NCBI RefSeq assembly: GCF_013375155.1
Contig: NZ_JABXOF010000002.1
Coordinates: forward strand, 248,001 to 312,000
Direction: 5' to 3'
Length of the DNA: 64,000 nucleotides
Origin: Serratia ureilytica
GTDB taxonomy: Bacteria > Pseudomonadota > Gammaproteobacteria > Enterobacterales > Enterobacteriaceae
This document shows positions 60,858 through 64,000 of the stretch, piece by piece. The notes under the pieces were generated by a model, which was given only the letters and a program-made list of their open reading frames with translations, had not been told where the DNA came from and made no database searches. The first letter of the stretch is position 1, and every line of letters begins with the position of its first letter. A program made the position numbers and the translations under genes.

Positions 60858-62411
60858 ATGACTCAGCAGCAACCCATACAGGATGCCGCGGCGCCGCGCA
60901 GCGTTAAAAGCTCCCCATTATTATTTCAGGCCGGCGTGTTTGTCATCATCGTTGCCGCCACGCTGATCCTCTTTAACAGCTGGCAAATCTGGAACGCGCA
61001 CCAGCGGGATCTGCGCAGCGCCGAGCATGAATCCGCCAACCTAGCCCGTTCGCTGGCGCAGCATGCCGACGATACCTTCATGCAGGTAGACGGCAATCTG
61101 CTCGATCTGACCGAACGTCTCCAGAACGACGGACTGGGGCCCTCGCAATTGACCCGGCTGCAACGGGTGATGCAAACCCAGGTCGGCAACCTGCCGCAGC
61201 TGCACGGGATGTTTATCTACGATGCGAGCGGCCGCTGGCTGGCGACCTCCTCGGGCAAATTCATCAAGAACGCCAACAACGCCGATCGCGATTACTTCAA
61301 ATATCACCAAAACCGCGATGGCGGCGGTCTGTACATCGGCGAGGTGATCCGCAGCCGCACCACCGGCGATCTGATCATCCCCGTTTCGCGGCGCTTCAAC
61401 AACCCGGACGGCAGCTTTGGCGGCGTGGTGCTGGCGACGTTGTACGTCGATTATTTTCGCCAGTTTTACGACAGTTTCGCCCTCAACACCGACGCCTCGC
61501 TAAATCTGCTGCTGGCGGACGGCACCATCCTCTACCGCCGCCCTTACTCGGCGGCCTCGATCGGTAAAAATATCGCCAAGGGCGTGTTGTTCAGCGAAAT
61601 ATTGCCGCATTCGGAATTCGGCAACGCCACCATCACCTCGCTGTACGACAAAGTGGAGCGCATCTACGGCTATTCGCGGGTCAACCGCTTTCCGCTGGTG
61701 ATCGCCGCCGGGCTGTCGAAACGCGACGCGCTGGCGGACTGGCGCACCGACGCCGGCCTGTTCGCCGCCGGCGGCCTCTCTCTGCTGATGATCCTGCTGG
61801 CGATGGGCGCGGTGCTGCTGCGGCAAATCAAGCACAGCATGCAAACCGAAGCCGAGCTGATGCGCACCCGCGATCAGCTGACCAGCATCAACCAGATGCT
61901 GGAAGAACTGGCGCTGCTGGACAGCCTGACCGGCCTGGCCAACCGCCGCCAGTTTGACATTGCGCTGAAGAACGAGCTGGCGCGCGCCTCGCGCAACTAC
62001 CGCAGCGTGGCGCTGCTGATGCTGGATATCGACTACTTCAAGCAGTACAACGACAGCTACGGCCACGTCGCCGGCGACCAGTGCCTGCAGCAGATCGGCC
62101 AGACGCTGAAAGGGTTGGCGTGCCGCAGCAACGATATTCTGGCGCGCTACGGCGGTGAAGAGATGGGGATTATCCTGCCGGATACCGACGTGCAGGGCGC
62201 GCTGATTTTCGCCGAACGCGTCATCCAGGCGGTGCGCGATCTGAAGATCCCGCATCAGGGCAACCCGCACGGCATCGTCACCATCAGCATCGGCATCTGC
62301 GCCAAAGTGCCGCATATGTATAACGATACGCCGATCAGCTTTATCAATGAGGCGGACAGCGCGCTGTATCAGGCCAAGAAAAAAGGCAAAAACTGCATTT
62401 ACGGCGCTTAA
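60858..62411 (+). CDS. Membrane diguanylate cyclase with Cache sensor, GGEEM
   Basis: The 517-residue protein has a membrane helix at about 25-42, a periplasmic Cache-type sensor (about 45-295, with RDYFKYHQNRDGGGLYIGEV), a second helix at about 303-325, and a C-terminal GGDEF domain. The signature is GGEEM (about 432-436) instead of GGEEF, and the inhibitory RxxD site is present (RSND, five residues before). The motif acid is kept, so activity is possible. It would make c-di-GMP on a periplasmic signal. Confidence 0.92.
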   Translation: MTQQQPIQDAAAPRSVKSSPLLFQAGVFVIIVAATLILFNSWQIWNAHQRDLRSAEHESANLARSLAQHADDTFMQVDGNLLDLTERLQNDGLGPSQLTRLQRVMQTQVGNLPQLHGMFIYDASGRWLATSSGKFIKNANNADRDYFKYHQNRDGGGLYIGEVIRSRTTGDLIIPVSRRFNNPDGSFGGVVLATLYVDYFRQFYDSFALNTDASLNLLLADGTILYRRPYSAASIGKNIAKGVLFSEILPHSEFGNATITSLYDKVERIYGYSRVNRFPLVIAAGLSKRDALADWRTDAGLFAAGGLSLLMILLAMGAVLLRQIKHSMQTEAELMRTRDQLTSINQMLEELALLDSLTGLANRRQFDIALKNELARASRNYRSVALLMLDIDYFKQYNDSYGHVAGDQCLQQIGQTLKGLACRSNDILARYGGEEMGIILPDTDVQGALIFAERVIQAVRDLKIPHQGNPHGIVTISIGICAKVPHMYNDTPISFINEADSALYQAKKKGKNCIYGA

Positions 62412-62905
62412 TCACTCATCGGGCCACCAAAATTGGGCGGCCCGATTTATTCCCACGACAAAAATGAAATAATTTCCCGCCGAAACATTATTTCCCCAAT
62501 TTGCCCCGCTCTCGGAATGAAATAACGCCAATAAATAAGCAGCATATTTATTTCCATTACAATTCAATAAGATAAAAAATGCGCTATTCCGCGGACAATT
62601 CGTGCCATTTTTGATTATTCGTGCCTACGCCGAGCCTCGTTTAGCCTCCGTTTACTTTTCATTGGCATTGCCGGTGATACCCTTAGCAGGACTATTCTAT
62701 ATATCAGGAAGCCATCGCACGCTTCGGCGCACTGCGCCCTGCTGATACATCCATAATAGAACCCATAAATTTCACGTTGCATTTGGGCGACCGACGCAAA
62801 GACTTTTGGCGTCGCTCCAGCCAGCCACGGCGCAAGCCAGTGCAGCCAACCACGCGGCAACCTGAAAGGCGGGAATAAAGCGATATAGATTTGCGAGGAG
62901 ATCTC
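62412..62905. other. Long gap upstream of the Kdo hydroxylase gene
   Basis: About 490 bases. The first part (62440-62600) is AT-rich. A long minus-strand frame that covers this area is mostly antisense to the hydroxylase gene and has no ribosome site. I see no clear gene or operator here. Confidence 0.5.
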
Positions 62906-63799
62906 ATGCCTACTGGCGATATTATGCGTGAACAGGCCGTCCTGACGCTGCCGTTGCGACAATGGGCGGCAGCGGAAGCATCCAGCGCGGTCAGCGAACT
63001 GGAACAGGGCAAGGTGCTGTTTCTGCCCGAACTGGCCTTCACCCTGTCTGAGCAGGAAATGCCGCTGCTGGATCCGGCGCTGGTCGATCCGAAGCGCAAA
63101 AACATCAGCTATCAACCGCTGTCCGGCAAGCTGACCGGCGTCGCCGTCGCGGAGCGCCGGCAGCAGGTTCAGCAACTGCTGGAACGTTATTACCAATCTT
63201 GCCGCCAGCTGATCGCCGGGCTGTTGCCCGAGTATCAGGAGGCGCTGCACCATCCGACCGGCAGCCTGCGTTTGCATCCGGTTTCGGCCTGGCGCGCAAG
63301 CAGCTCCTGGCGCAAAGACGACAGCCGGCTGCACGTCGACGCTTTCCCGTCGCGCCCGAACTACGGCGAACGCATTCTGCGCATTTTCACCAACATCAAT
63401 CCGCACGGTGAACATCGCCAATGGCGCGTCGGCGAACCGTTCCCTGAGCTGGCGCAACGCTTTATGCCGCGTCTGGCGCGCTACTCCGCCTTCAGCAGCT
63501 GGCTGCAGCACCGGGTACGCATCACCAAAACCCGCCGCAGCCATTATGACCACCTGATGCTGCAGTTGCATGACGCCATGAAGGCCGACGGCGATTATCA
63601 ACAACAGGGGCCGCAGCTGGCGCTGACGTTTCCGCCGGGCAGCAGCTGGATTTGCTTCTCGGATCAAACGCCGCACGCCGCGATGGGCGGCCAGTTTATG
63701 CTGGAACAGACCTTCTTGCTGCCGGTGAACAAGATGCAGGATCCGCAGCGCTCGCCGCTGAAAGTGCTGGAACAGCTGCGCGGTCAGCCGCTGATCTGA
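62906..63799 (+). CDS. Kdo 3-hydroxylase KdoO type (Fe(II)/2-oxoglutarate dioxygenase)
   Basis: The 297-residue protein matches the Kdo hydroxylase family of Yersinia and Burkholderia, which turns a Kdo sugar of the LPS core into Ko. Candidate iron ligands are His and Asp in LHVDAFPSRPNYGERILR (about 142-145) and a distal His in DQTPHAAMGG (about 256). ATG 62906 follows GAGGAGATCTC. It is cytoplasmic and acts on lipid A-Kdo at the inner membrane. Confidence 0.88.
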   Translation: MPTGDIMREQAVLTLPLRQWAAAEASSAVSELEQGKVLFLPELAFTLSEQEMPLLDPALVDPKRKNISYQPLSGKLTGVAVAERRQQVQQLLERYYQSCRQLIAGLLPEYQEALHHPTGSLRLHPVSAWRASSSWRKDDSRLHVDAFPSRPNYGERILRIFTNINPHGEHRQWRVGEPFPELAQRFMPRLARYSAFSSWLQHRVRITKTRRSHYDHLMLQLHDAMKADGDYQQQGPQLALTFPPGSSWICFSDQTPHAAMGGQFMLEQTFLLPVNKMQDPQRSPLKVLEQLRGQPLI

Positions 63800-63842
63800 A
63801 TAGATTGCCGCCGCCGGCAGCTCCGGCGGCGGCAAGCGCGCA

Positions 63843-64000
63843 TCACGCCTCGAAGTCCCCCTGTTGGCGCGCCACCAACGTCAGGATGCTGTACAGCGCC
63901 ACCGGCTGCTGTTCCTGATTCAATACTTGCACATCCCACACCACCACGCCGTGCGGCCGATCTTCGGCGGTTTTCTGCGGCTTGCGGATCTTCTTCTTGC
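63843..64000 (-). CDS. paaZ: PaaZ C-terminal end (MaoC-like hydratase part)
   Basis: The minus-strand frame, open to the window edge, ends [15 protein letters not shown] then [19 protein letters not shown], very like the C-terminus of PaaZ, the two-domain enzyme (oxepin-CoA hydrolase and aldehyde dehydrogenase) of phenylacetate breakdown. Only about 52 residues are visible, so the full gene lies to the right. Confidence 0.8.
   Translation of the reverse strand, partial: KKKIRKPQKTAEDRPHGVVVWDVQVLNQEQQPVALYSILTLVARQQGDFEA

Noticed and set aside
62615-63835. A 406-residue minus-strand frame across the Kdo hydroxylase gene
   Set aside because: The plus-strand gene has clear motifs; the reverse frame has shadow composition and no family marks.

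Overview
The window looks like a chromosomal segment of an enteric bacterium close to Serratia marcescens (Enterobacterales, Yersiniaceae). The GC content is high. The host genes are enterobacterial: fdhD, yneE, yfeX, ybdK, mgtC-mgtA, rcsA-dsrB, an lpxL/lpxP acyltransferase, a Kdo hydroxylase and a paaZ end. The species is inferred from these proteins; there is no rRNA or tRNA gene in the window to confirm it.

Left chromosomal arm (1-18573). In order: the end of fdhD, a bestrophin (yneE), a Dyp peroxidase (yfeX), a glutamate-cysteine ligase-like enzyme (ybdK), and a SatD/DUF3307 pair behind a promoter with two matching palindromes. A leftward magnesium-stress unit follows: a PhoP-box promoter, a structured leader, mgtC, a short MgtL-like leader peptide, and mgtA. 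Then come a secreted glycosidase-like protein, a CoA transferase, a LysR regulator divergent from a PLP decarboxylase, a GNAT acetyltransferase, the capsule regulator gene rcsA with an RcsAB box, and dsrB.

Prophage (18574-52332). A complete-looking P2-family prophage of about 33.7 kb lies between two identical 41-bp repeats, each of which contains a Rho-independent terminator. It is a mosaic. The integrase and the short C-type repressor resemble P2, while the tail module (DUF2586 sheath, DUF2597 tube, DUF2590) is of the HP1/K139 kind. The leftward genes are int and C, and later ogr, a LamG-like protein, a GDSL-like esterase tail protein, portal and large terminase. The rightward genes are the early block (Cox-like, small genes, TerB-like, Dam, DUF3850, PAPS-reductase-like, replication endonuclease, second Dam) and the late block from scaffold to baseplate hub, with lysis genes inside it. 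A programmed -1 frameshift site is visible in the tail chaperone gene. A non-coding, GATC-rich region after the last tail gene is the best candidate for cos. A membrane zinc-ribbon cargo gene lies before the right repeat.

Right chromosomal arm (52333-64000). A CspE-like cold-shock gene, small envelope proteins, a quinone oxidoreductase, a PRISE-type reductase divergent from a LysR regulator, yidB-, yeaQ- and yqjD-like stress or membrane proteins, a lipid A late acyltransferase, a VOC protein, a diguanylate cyclase with a GGEEM motif, a Kdo 3-hydroxylase and the 3' end of paaZ.

The most interesting signals are regulatory: the MgtL-like leader peptide, the alternative stems before mgtC, the ogr hairpin that would hide its ribosome site in read-through RNA, the -1 frameshift, a duplicated ~60-bp element of unknown role, and the clustered GATC sites near the presumed cos in a phage that carries two adenine methylases.
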